Source: Neodiprion pinetum (taxonomy: Eukaryota > Arthropoda > Insecta > Hymenoptera > Diprionidae). Taken from it: 64,000 bases of DNA. The stretch covers positions 16,750,537 through 16,814,536 of the forward strand of contig NC_060233.1 of NCBI RefSeq assembly GCF_021155775.2, given 5' to 3'. Of this stretch, positions 24,397 through 35,680 are shown one piece after another (positions within the stretch are counted from its first letter, which is position 1; each line of letters begins with the position of its first letter). Both the position numbers and the translations under genes were made by a program. The notes under the pieces are model-generated. The model worked only from the letters and a program-made list of their open reading frames with translations, had not been told where the DNA came from and did not search any database.

Positions 24397-27300
24397 TAGC
24401 GCACTTTGCTTCGCCTCGACGCCGCGACGGCAGGATTTACTCTGAACAAATCCGCCGGTTACCTTTCTCTTCAAACGCACCAAAATTCAAAGTAAAGTTG
24501 TGAATGTGTTCAATGTAGGAACATTGTCTAAGTTCACTTCTCTGTTACGATTCTAGTTAAATTCCAGGATACGTCTGTTTTGAGCGATGAAAGTTTAGTT
24601 TCTGAAAGGAATCAACGAATTCAGTAGAATCGTACGGTAAGTACATTTACAAAAACCCGTGAAAGTAGTACTTTTTGGCGGTATTTTTCAACGCTGTACA
24701 AACCAATTCAATTATTGGAAGTATCATCGAGTATGTTAGAAATCTTTTGTCTTTAAAATTCTTTGTTGTTTTTTTCATAAAATGGTTCGTTCATTTGTTA
24801 TGATACTGTTTCTTATTGCATTATTTTATTCGCTTACCAGCAATTTTTACAGATTTTTATATAACCGTTGTATGAGTTATGTCAGAGTCCTTCAAATGTT
24901 ATGATTTTTTATTTATTTTTTTTTTTTTTGATAGAAACATACGGTCTACGAAAACAGGATATGGTAATTTTTTATGCTTATCATTCGAGTGCAAAGTTTA
25001 ATAAGTTTCGGATTTTTTCATTCAGCCGTTTCCGAGATCATCGTTGGAATAGATCGACATACAGACCGACGGAAACGTAAAGTTTTATTAAGATTAGAAA
25101 AAGTCATTTTTAACTAAAACCAATACTTTTTTTATGTGACCACAGGTAATAAGATGTAAAAAGTATTTTTAAGCGCTCACGAGATCCAACTCGGTATCTT
25201 TACCGCAAATGGAAGTCTACGGCCTACATGGAGCGAATAATATCGAGGGCTATAAACCAGAAGGACGTAGCCCTCAGAAAACTAGGTATTCTTTCATAAG
25301 AACGTATCGGCAAATTTAATATTGAAACTCCATGACACAAAAATTCATGCGTATTCTTCTAAAAGAGAGTAAGTTGAATTATTTGTAAATTAATGTTAAA
25401 CCCTCCTGTCAGTAAGCGTTGTCCGTTTCTTCCATTTTCCGAACTTCATTTCGACTAAAAGTGTGAAACTAAATCTTTTTTAATAGAGTAGAAACGCCGT
25501 TTGCAGCCAGTGAAACATCTTTGGCTACCCTTGTATATTATTTTAGCTGTTTTTTTAGTACAATAAATGTATCCAATTATTGAATTCGTTGTGAAAACAT
25601 ACCCTTCAGATACTTCGCGTCACTCGCCTTGAAAACCACGTTTGAATAATATATGTTTGCTTGTAGGAAATGGAATTCTTCGTTATCGCAGAATTAAATA
25701 GATATGTAAATAGTTTCGTTCAATAGCTTTCAAATGATTTTTGAATGAAGTCTCTAGGATAAATATAACCGAAGATATGACCGTTTGAAGGAGAGTGGGA
25801 TTTCGATTTTTGGCTCTTCTTTATAAATTTTACCCCCGTGTAACTTGGAAAATAGGGGTGAACATTTCAATTCTAAACTGTTCGAATGATTCGTTCGTTC
25901 CGTAGTACCCATTGAAAAAAATTACAGTCAAATCGCAGGCGGCCAATTTTTTCCTGCAGGATCTGTTCGAGAAAAGTAATTTCTGATTGTGGGATTCCTG
26001 CAAAGTATCTATAAGCGGATAAAGAAAAATGCTCAGCCAAAGTTTGAGAGAAAAATAGCCTGCTCTGAACACAAAGCTATTGCCATTACTCGGTATTCGA
26101 TGTTAAGAAGACACTGGATTCTGGATGATTCGACAGGCGGAATTCTTCTTATAACTTCGAACGATCTGTTACTGGCGAGTAAGTTTGTCATACAGATCTG
26201 AAATTGTCAAACATAACAGCAAAGAACATAAACAAATGCCTCGTCAAACAATCACAAAGCATCATACAATATACAATTGTATTATTTACGGTATTGCGTC
26301 AGTCATCTGTTCTTGTATTATTACCAGTATCATTGGATGGGATACCAGCTTTTCTTGATTTCTCCCATCATTGTCGGATTAAACTGTGTTTCCGCATTTG
26401 CACAACTCTTGCCTTCCATGAGGCTAATAACGTTACTTTACCGATGCTTGTTTAGGAAAATCGTTAGATCACACCTTCAGGATTATCTGAAATTCAGCTA
26501 GTAAATCATCACAATGAAAACATGTTCACATTTTCAAAAAACAGTCTCCTTGAAAGTCGTTCTAAAATTGTACAACGAGTTATTCCATGCTGTTTCGTTA
26601 CGTTGACGTTACCAACTTCAGCTTTGTCGCCTTCCTCAATTTTTACAATTAGTCTCCTGTCACTTACTGGCACCCAATGTATCTACTAAACTACGACGAA
26701 TGCTAAACACCTGTGTTCGTTTAAAGTGTGGTATCCGATGGGATGAACACATTATGCCTTTTTGGTACCTGTTAGGGTACCTTAGTATTAGCGGTAGAAG
26801 CCTCTTCTTTACGTTCGTCACAATCTACACTGTACTTCTTCACTCTGATCGTCCATCGTATTTGAGCGAGCTGTTACTACTTCGTGATCTTGTAGTTTAC
26901 GTCTCTTATAGTTAAAAACGCGGCAGATTCGCCTTTCCAGGTGGGTGAATTTAAAGCGAACCTTACGGTCCGCCATTTTTTAATTCGACTGCAGACTTGG
27001 TTGGTGGTCAACGTAGGAACTTTCACCATCAGGAGCATACTTAATGCCTATAGGATCCCGAATGTCTGAAATTTAATGTTTTTACGAGAATATGTACCAG
27101 ATGTCAAGTCTGGGCTACCGAAGAACGAGTCAGTCGTAATGAGATATAGTTATTGCTTCTATCGCTGTGGTGCACTCGGTAACAGAAAAGTACTTCATGT
27201 CGAATCGGACGATTGCTACAAAACTAAATAACAAACTTCTTGATCATTCATTTTGTTATCTTATACGAAGTTATGTTATTATTCAACATAACGTACGGGC

Positions 27301-27787
27301 AAAATTAGGTCCAAAAAAAAAATTGCATTTTAATAAATCCATTTATACTTTGTGACAGGCGAAAAGTATGCGTTTGAGTTTGAATCGAAGTGTATAGAAA
27401 AATTATTTGTAAATTTGAAAATTTGTAAATGGAGAAAAGGGAAAGGAAATGAAAAGAATGAATCTCTTATCTTCTTCTCACCTCTTGTCTTATACATTGT
27501 GTAAAACTTAAAGTCTGTTTGTGTACCTATTACCTCATAGCTCTAGAGCTACTGAACAGATTTTGATTTTTTTTCAGTGGACAAGCTACAACGCTTGGAC
27601 AGGTTTCAGACTATATTTTGTTGTTACGCGATTCCAACTCGACGTCGAGCTAGCACTGCCAAAAGTTTTTTTTTTTTTTAATTAAGGCTCATTTAATACG
27701 GGTTTAGGGAATTTAATTAGCTTCTAATTAGCTCTCAATTGTGCAATCAATCAAAATTTGATCTGATATTGTGGGGGTTCCAGCTAG
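24397..27787. other. Intergenic DNA between pseudogenes C and D
   Basis: AT-rich with only short unconserved frames. A GTTTCCGAGATCATC-like phrase followed by an ACATACAGACCGACGG string (about 25028-25073) resembles tails of degraded retroelements, but this is too weak to name. No esterase exon was recognised here. Confidence 0.4.
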
Positions 27788-27942
27788 ATGTACCGGGTCT
27801 ACACGTGGAAACAAGCCACCTCAACGCCTGCATGTAGGCAACTAGAAATACAGTTTGCCATCTAATTGTAAGAAACGAAATTGTAACGCCCAGTTGCCTA
27901 TATATAGGCGCCGAGGTGACTCCACGCTTAGACCCGGTACGT
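27788..27942. repeat. 155-bp inverted repeat (hairpin/MITE)
   Basis: The left arm GTACCGGGTCTACACGTGGA and onward, including TAGGCAACT, pairs with the right arm ending CCACGCTTAGACCCGGTAC. The arms are ~55 bases with several mismatches and a ~45-base loop. It may be a MITE; RNA of this stretch would fold into a long hairpin. Confidence 0.6.
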
Positions 27943-28245
27943 GCTCCATGTCAATAAATGCATTTCTTACTCCGAAAAATATTATCCAAGGGAACCATTT
28001 GATTACGTCGCGAACGTGATTCAAAAGTTTTGTATTCATATCAGAAAATGCGTTTAATTCGTTTATGCAGCTTTTTATTATAGTAACAAATTGATCACAA
28101 TTGCAATTCGAGTTGCAGTTAAGGGCGGTAAAAATTTTGATGTCGTTGACAATTGAATTTATAACCTTGGATTTCCTATCGCTGGTTGCCGATAAGGAAT
28201 TCCCTAAAAGCAGGTCATATTTCACCCATGCGTGATGGTTATTAC

Positions 28246-28376
28246 TTTCCTCTGTGGAGTTCGCTGTGGAATAGTCACTTCCAGTTAGGTTGTTCCTTCG
28301 AAGTATCCATTACTTGACAATAAATACTCAGCAAAACTGGGAGAATAAGACACTCTTCCCTTGGGCTCAAAGTCAT
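28246..28376 (-). pseudogene. Carboxylesterase copy D: isolated dead exon-1 relic
   Basis: The minus strand from an ATG at 28374-28376 matches exon 1 of copy E (48462-48676) in spacing and wording. The leader reads EECLILPVLLSIY where E has AECLFLPLLLSIF. A small indel then shifts the frame before the GYFEGTT block, and a TAA follows where E has Glu. Homology stops near 28246. Some 5' flank similarity to E extends to about 28470. No partner exons were found, so it is a fragment. Confidence 0.7.
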
Positions 28377-28440
28377 CTCCGTTACGCGTTGTTCTTTACT
28401 GAGAACAAACTCGGCTCTGGCAAATTTCACAGGTGAGAAT

Positions 28441-31414
28441 TACCATAACTTCGTACCGTTTGCTAATCGTGAATAGGTTTAGCTCACAACTTGAAACCTT
28501 TAAACATAATAGTAAAGTTCGTGAGTGACGGTTTCCTTCCAGCATAACGTTATTGACCAAGTTGTGTTGGTCATCCGTCCAGTATTGCCATTACCTTTAT
28601 GAAACGAGCTTCTTTTCTTGTTACCACTTTCCATTTTTCTCATCTAAATCAAATTTTTCTATCAAGCCTGATCCTACTCACTCCCGATTCTTCCACCTTT
28701 CGCCACTACTTGACGCTGGCACCAAATCAACTGCTTCTACACCTTAGCTGTATCTCACAACAGTCAAATTCATGATTATGAAATGTACCCGTACCATATC
28801 GAATAACCATCGCATTCTTGAAACTAGATTAATGGCTAGCAAACAAAAGCCGAAAAGATGAAATACCAGCAGTTTTGCTTCTTCACAACTTCATAGCAGC
28901 GTTTATCATACCCAATACTGGCTCAACGTCCAACTAACACTATCAACTCATGTAACTTGTTAACGTATTATGTACTCTGTTTACGAGTAGGTTATCTTAC
29001 GGTCATAATTAATTATCAACCTGCCAGAGCTGAAACACAGATTTTATCTATGTTCCTCAATTTTCAGGATAAGTATTGTGAAATTTTACCATCAGGTGCT
29101 AAGACCACGCGTTTATTTTTTAAAACTTGGCTATTTCTGTATTTATGTCACCTGTCATACGTTAACGTTTTAGGTATATCAACTTGACAGATGGACTGTT
29201 TATTTTATTCTTGCATCATCCGGCTGCTTGCTTTCTTCAACAGCTGGTTCAACACCAATGTAAAACATGGGCTTCAGTGTTCAAAATTCACTTTGCACCG
29301 ACCTTGAAAGACTATCAGCAATATCTCTTCGCGCCAAACTCCACACCTTTTAAAATCCCCACTTCAATAATAGTATATTGTGCATCAAGGAGGCAAACTA
29401 GGTCTATGAACGCCGGGTTTGAGTTTGTGATAAATCGTAGACAAGTGCGAATGCATGAGACGAACCCCAGTATCGCAAATAAGCTAGTCGTAAAAAAACC
29501 TTGCCTCCTTGGTGTACACGAAAATTTATGTAACAACATTATGGTTGACAATTTTTTGGGTTTTTTTTCAAACTTGTGTTTCAAAAGCGAATGCACATGC
29601 GTGAAGTATAAAATTTAGCATTTTAAAGTACTGGGACCTTTTAATGCCTTTTTCTTTACTGTCGTAGAAACGGCTGCTTCAAGTATGCAATACAAACATT
29701 AAAAAATCGTTAAACATGATTGAATTACATAAAATGATCACTTCACGTTAATTTGTGCATTTTCAAGTTATTGCTTTGAACTAATATTGTTTCTGAAACA
29801 AGATGTATCTCAACTGCTGTTGAGAATGATAAAACCGGCATGAATACATGCCTCCGAAAAGAAGAACGGAATGAGTTTTCTTTACTGTCAAATTTTTGCA
29901 AGCATTCACTTCTGACTTTACAGCTCAACTCGTGGTCGCCCTTTGGCCAAAACGTATTTAAATGGTATTGAGTACAATGTGGCGGAAGATACATCCGATT
30001 AAGTTAATTGATAAACGTAGGCGAAACAGAATGTTTCGGGAAACCTAACTAAATAACTCCACTAAACTATACAAGGTTGATTCTGCTGGCATTGTATTCA
30101 TTTAGGTTAAATATATATTCCAATAAACAAACTGTGGACACAGAGTGGGAAAACTTTTCTTTTCCTGTAAAGTAAACGAAGAAATGAGTGGAATTTTACT
30201 ACATAAATTTCTCATATCTATATTGCCGTAAGTCATGGTGTCTTCCACGATAGATTGAATGATTCGTTTGTTTACTATCTAAGACTTATTAAGTTGTATT
30301 CCGTTCACAGAGTTGTACTCGTATACCTCCCCACAGCAAATATCCTTCCAAGAATCTATCACGTCAAGTGCCTTTTCATAACCCTCGGGACTTTCATTTC
30401 CATGTGATTTCCTTTCGTCACACTTTCGAATCTTCTCCTACCCCCCTGTCCGTACAGACGGAACTACATCTGTTTTTTCACTACCACAATCTCAACTCCG
30501 TATCCCTGAAATTTTCCTTATATCCTCATAACGAATGTACGTACTCCGCGAACAATATAAACGTATCTCAAAATACTCTCGAGTTACAATCTCAACCTAA
30601 CAAGCTCTAATCATAAATCATTATGTGCATCACCTCTCATGATTTGTTTTGAATATATACCATTGTTGAACATTATCGTCGCCTATACATTTCTTTACAA
30701 AAAACTCCCAGCAATTCATCAAGTTATGTTGTAGACGTCTCGACCAAACAGGTAGTGAACTGTAATCTGATCTATTGTAGGCAAACCTCACAAAGTAATA
30801 TGGGAAGGTCCCCCTGACGCAGTACTACGTAGATTGATTTCTCGGTTTGGCTAGGTCACCGTTATATGTTTTAAGGTAGAAATTAAAAGCACGAAAATCA
30901 AGTTTGTATTGAATTGAAGACGCTTTGGTCGATCGATGCAATCGCTGCTGCTCCAGACGTACTTCCTTTCAGATCTGACAATAAAATTCATATGTTCTTT
31001 TAGAGAAGAATATTTTATGACCCTACGTCATGTGTTCGTGAAAAGCGGAGATTAAAGGCTTACTAGGAAGAAATTTGTTGGTGGCGGGATATCTTGAGCA
31101 CCAGGGATGGAAGAATATTCTCAGTATATTGATGCTTGATATAAGTTACCCGTGGGTTACGAAAGACGTCCACAACTCCACCACGATGTCCATCATTTAA
31201 AAAACTTCATCATTGATGATGTAAAGCCTCAGCAGTTAAAGCCCATGTAATGAATGAGTTTGAATCCAACACATAAAAGCGCGGATACATGGCCGCATTT
31301 CGATGCGTTGAATTTCCACAATATTTTGTACCTAAGGTTCGTACCGGGGGTACTCACTCAAGTGATTGCAATGATTTCAACTGATATCAAGCGATTTTTG
31401 ACTGCTCTTCAAAG
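28441..31414. other. Intergenic DNA without recognisable gene
   Basis: Only short frames; the 144-codon plus-strand frame at 29184-29618 has no family features. It includes the small inverted-repeat element at 29382-29518. Confidence 0.4.
29382..29518. mobile_element. Possible ~137-bp MITE
   Basis: The ends TGCATCAAGGAGGCAA and TTGCCTCCTTGGTGTA are inverted with two mismatches. The interior is non-coding. No target duplication was found. Confidence 0.4.
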
Positions 31415-32290
31415 TTGTTTGCCATTTCAGCAAGTGAATACCGCCACGGCTTCTACCTTCCTTCGTTCTGTGAGGTCATCCAGTATGTTCTCTATAAGAT
31501 TGCGTGCGTCCTTCAATCCTGTAACGAAACTATGTTCGTCTAGTTTCTTTAGATTCCAACGCAAGCGCCCGGCGTCTTTGGACTCGACGACGACCAACAC
31601 CCCTACAGAAGCGGATTTACTGACGATCACTTGCCGCATAATCTTCTAACATCTGCCAAGCCCTATCAGTCTGCAGTACCCTGTTCAATACAAGCATCAA
31701 GTCCAGTATCGATCCTACATATCCCGGTCACCACAACTTTGTCCTATCTCATCTATTCGCTACCGTCAAATCGAGTCCTGCAGCGATTTCCAATGTCAGA
31801 CGTCTCCTCGTGTACGTTATAGGCGAATCCCACTTGGCCTCTTCACATTGAAGTTCCCGATGGCGATGAGCTCGCTGGGTAGCTCTGTCATTGTTAGTGC
31901 GTCTTCGAGCCTATTAAACTTCTGATGGAATTTTAGCGCAGTGCAGTTCAGCGCAAGGTAGGCACTGGCGAAAGTGAATTCGCCCAGTTTTAATCAGATA
32001 TGATTGATCCCTACTCCGTGTCCGCTTACCCTCTTTGGATCTGCACCCTGAACCCAGGTAACCGTGGTATTATTCTCATTCCGTACTGGTACTGCTCACT
32101 GATGATGAACACATCCGCGTCCTGGTGCTGCGCGATACACGAAAGTAGATCATGAGCGACCTGACACCGATGCAGGCTACCTTGGACAACGTTGAACGTT
32201 ATCATTGTCGAGTCTTCGTCTTCGTCCTACACTCTGTCGGGGCTGTCTGAGGTACCTGGCACCTGCCGGTGCCATGATAGTGAACCGGTA
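31415..32290 (-). mobile_element. Non-LTR retrotransposon (R1/I-like) fragment
   Basis: The minus-strand frame near 32205-32060 begins ITFNVVQGSLHRCQVAHDLL and continues with ADVFIISEQYQYG. This is the N-terminal pattern of R1-type LINE endonucleases (N-Q-x-x-x-R-C-x-A-x-D-L-L ... ISEPY). Further down (31639-31427) RLRWNLKKLDEHSF resembles the segment that follows the endonuclease domain. Stops and frame changes separate the blocks, and the reverse transcriptase core is missing. Dead, 5'-proximal LINE fragment. Confidence 0.6.
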
Positions 32291-32375
32291 TCCGTCTTCT
32301 TTACTTCTTGACATACGAAACAGCATGGTTTTACGGCGCAGGATTTCCCAATATTTCCATCGGCCCGCACTTTCA

Positions 32376-32456
32376 ATAAAAATAATAATAACAATAACCA
32401 TGACAAAGACTATGATGATGTCATCGACAATGACAACAATAATAATAACTACTCCA
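32376..32456. repeat. AAT/ACA/ATG-rich microsatellite
   Basis: Imperfect trinucleotide run built from AATAATAAT, ACAATAACC, GATGATG and AACAATAATAATAAC. Confidence 0.6.
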
Positions 32457-32499
32457 GTCAGCCATACCCTTTTGGGTATGTTCAAAATCCCATTGACCC

Positions 32500-34262
32500 A
32501 TATCTCTTACTTTTCAATTCATCTCATTTTGCATACTACCTTCATAATAAGAAATACCCAGTGTTTAACTACTTACTGTTACTATCTGTCGCAGGGTGAA
32601 ATTGTTCTCGTTTTAACAATATTTTTTTTTTTTTCTCTTGACATCTGCAACTGCTGCTCCAATATTGACGCAAACTTCAGTCGTATAGAATTATGAGATC
32701 CAATAAAGAACATATACCAACTGAATAGAAGTAGTGGGTTGGAGGAATTTCTCGTTACAAACATTTCGCAACATTTTTTTTTGTTTTTTGTATCGATTCA
32801 TTTTAAAAAGTAAACACCTGTATTTATTGAAAATACATTACATAACTTGGCGTATTTACACAGATAAATGTCAGAAAACATGGCGCATGAAATAGATTTG
32901 GGTTCTTTATTCACGGACGAAGAAAAAAGTTAAAAGCTACAAAATGTATTTTTTCACCCTTGCATACTCAATTGAACAAACATTGTCACTTACAGTGACA
33001 TTATATTTCCAAGTGTTTCAAGTATTTAATTTTATCAAACGACTATACTTGTAATGTTGGATAAGATGTTCTTTCCGTATTGAATGATGTTCTCCCAGAT
33101 CCAATGTACATAATCTACTGCAATATTATCACTATCAAGAAATTTCTCAAACTTAGCAGCGAGAACAGCAGATCACGCATGTGAAAAACGTTTCGTAATG
33201 ACACAAAAAATATGCAAGGATTCGGTATCAGGAATAATAGACCAAATGGAACGTACAGAGAAAAGAGACCACTTTCAAGATGAATAGACTAAGCCATAAA
33301 AACATTGTAAAGATGCTTTGACCGTTGGCTTGCAATATTGACAGGATACTACTTGTTCTCTGGGGTAGTCTTTCTAGTAAGCACTTGCCCGTAAGCCTGT
33401 TTGTATTAAGAATGCCGTTGATATTATTTAGGTATAGGAATAACATAAAAAGAACGAGTGGTTCCCAAAAACGGGGGTAACAGTTAATAAAGGCCATACG
33501 CATGCAATGCATACGGATATTTAGAGTAAAATGTAAGAACGACTTAAAATGAAATTATAAAGGCTGTAAATGTATAAAAAGAGTATATCAATCGATGAAA
33601 TGAAGTAGGTGACACAAAATGAGTATGCGATGTATCCAAGCGTGATTCTCAACAATTCGGTTGTCTCCGATTTTCTAAAAATTTAGAGTGCCAAGAGTAA
33701 TATGTATAAATCTTGTAAAATTCGAAGAATTACGCAAATGATATTAGTGCGAAGAGCTCAGCGCACAACTGTGTGGCAGTAGCTGATATTTCTTAGATTC
33801 GCGATTGATCTTTTGTTGCCCAGCAGGTACACAGCGTTGAACCTTTTGAAATCGAAATTTCCGGAAATGATTTTTCTTTGTGCCCAATTTGCGGTCGTAA
33901 CGGATTTTTCAAAAATAAAATTGAATCGGCGTGTCATCGACTGTGAAGTAATGAGCTTGATTTTATGCTTGTCAGTTTTGGAAGATTTTGAAATAAGATC
34001 CGCAAATCCCGACAAAAAACATTAAAACTCCCACTAGATCTCCATGAATATAAAAGAGATGACAGTACCATAAATTTATTTGCGAAAACATTGCGAAGAA
34101 CAAGGATTTTAGATATGAGCATAAACAATACCATCGTTTACATTTCACTAAATTATGCGACGTTCTCCTCGTTTGTCAGTGAATACGTGATATATAAAAA
34201 TTGTTGACAACAAATTAAATTTGCAAAATCCTTTACTCATGATCTCAGGTTCAGAGTGAAAA
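32500..34262. other. Intergenic DNA without recognisable gene
   Basis: AT-rich, short frames only; nothing assigned. Confidence 0.4.
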
Positions 34263-35046
34263 TTGAATGACCTTGCTGCATACCTCAAATTGTACTCTCT
34301 TATCGATATCCGAATGAAATGCGCTAGAAGACTTTGTGGGCTTATAGATCTAGTACCGCCAGTGAAGCAGACTAGCTACGATGCGATTGTCGAATACATT
34401 TTGATTGCTTCAGAAGCATCACCTGATATGATTTTGAGGAAAAGTGTACAAGAAGAAATAGAAATGACGAAAGAAGCAACAAATCAGACCAATGAGAGAC
34501 CAACCGTTTTTGGAGATAGCACCTTGTACAAACTAGATTTCAATTCGTTGTTGGGATTATCATGTGTTATTGAACATTATACTGACAAGGTGCTTAATGT
34601 TATTGTCAAATACAAACTCTGCAACGCTTGTGGAATTTGTAAAAATGAGGACGATACTGTCGAGTGTGCAAAGTGGATCGCTGATCATATCAACAAGTGT
34701 AATGTAAAATACGATAATTCACGAGGTCGATGCTCTGTGCGAAATATTTGCACGATCACATGAAAAATATGAAGGCAATGTATGTCAATTGCATAGACAC
34801 TGGAACATTCCAAAACTTATAAAGGCTTAGATGATAGTGAGCCTTATGGAAATGCAGAAATTATAAAAAAGTGTGTTGGATATGTCCCAAAATGCATGAG
34901 GACGAGGCTTAAGAATTGCAAGAACAATACGAAATGACTTGGAGACAAAGAATAGTTGACCGACAATTTAATTCAGAAAATCACCATTTGTTGTGTCTGT
35001 GCAAACAATGAAGTCAGGTACTAATGGCCACATTTTACCACATCAC

Positions 35047-35649
35047 TTGAGAGTGTTTTTTTTTTTTTTTTTAAAGAAAATGAAAACACTTCGAGCAATT
35101 TGAGTTTGAGGGCTCGAATCGATAAACAAGTCTTCAAGATTGTGACAAAATTTCAAGTCGATCGGATAAATATTGACCGAGGAATCTGCGCAACTGTATT
35201 GCAAACCTGGTCGTTCGATACTTATACGAAGCATTGAGTAAACAAACAACCTAACTCGGATTAAGTTGTTTTTCCGTAAATCGCTGTTACGGAATCAGCA
35301 AACCCTAATTAGTCACTACACAACTTGAAACTAATATAAAAATTATTATCGTTCACTTGAATCACGTGATACCAGAGTAGACGCATGAAGAAACGTCGCA
35401 CGCGCAGCTCCCGCCCTCCGCTTTCACTCAGCTGTGCAGCATGCAGTGAGTAGCCGGCAAATTAGTGCGCTATTATTTTGATAGTTACTGCTGAATAAAT
35501 CATTAAAATATAAATAAAAATGGATCAGTCGACCACGGAAACCAATTATATCAGAATAAATTATTAAACAATTTTTAAAACGTAAAATTAATGAAAAAAT
35601 ATACCTATATCTCGTTTCGTTTATTTTCAATTATTTAGATATTTTGTTG

Positions 35650-35680
<31 letters not shown>

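Noticed and set aside
25020..25080. GTTTCCGAGATCATC...CAGACCGACGG string resembling retroelement tails
   Set aside because: Too short and degenerate to assign to any element.
29184..29618. 144-codon plus-strand frame
   Set aside because: Overlaps a minus-strand frame, includes a MITE-like inverted repeat and shows no protein family features.
31254..31649. 131-codon plus-strand frame
   Set aside because: It is the opposite strand of the LINE fragment, whose minus-strand translation is the recognisable one.
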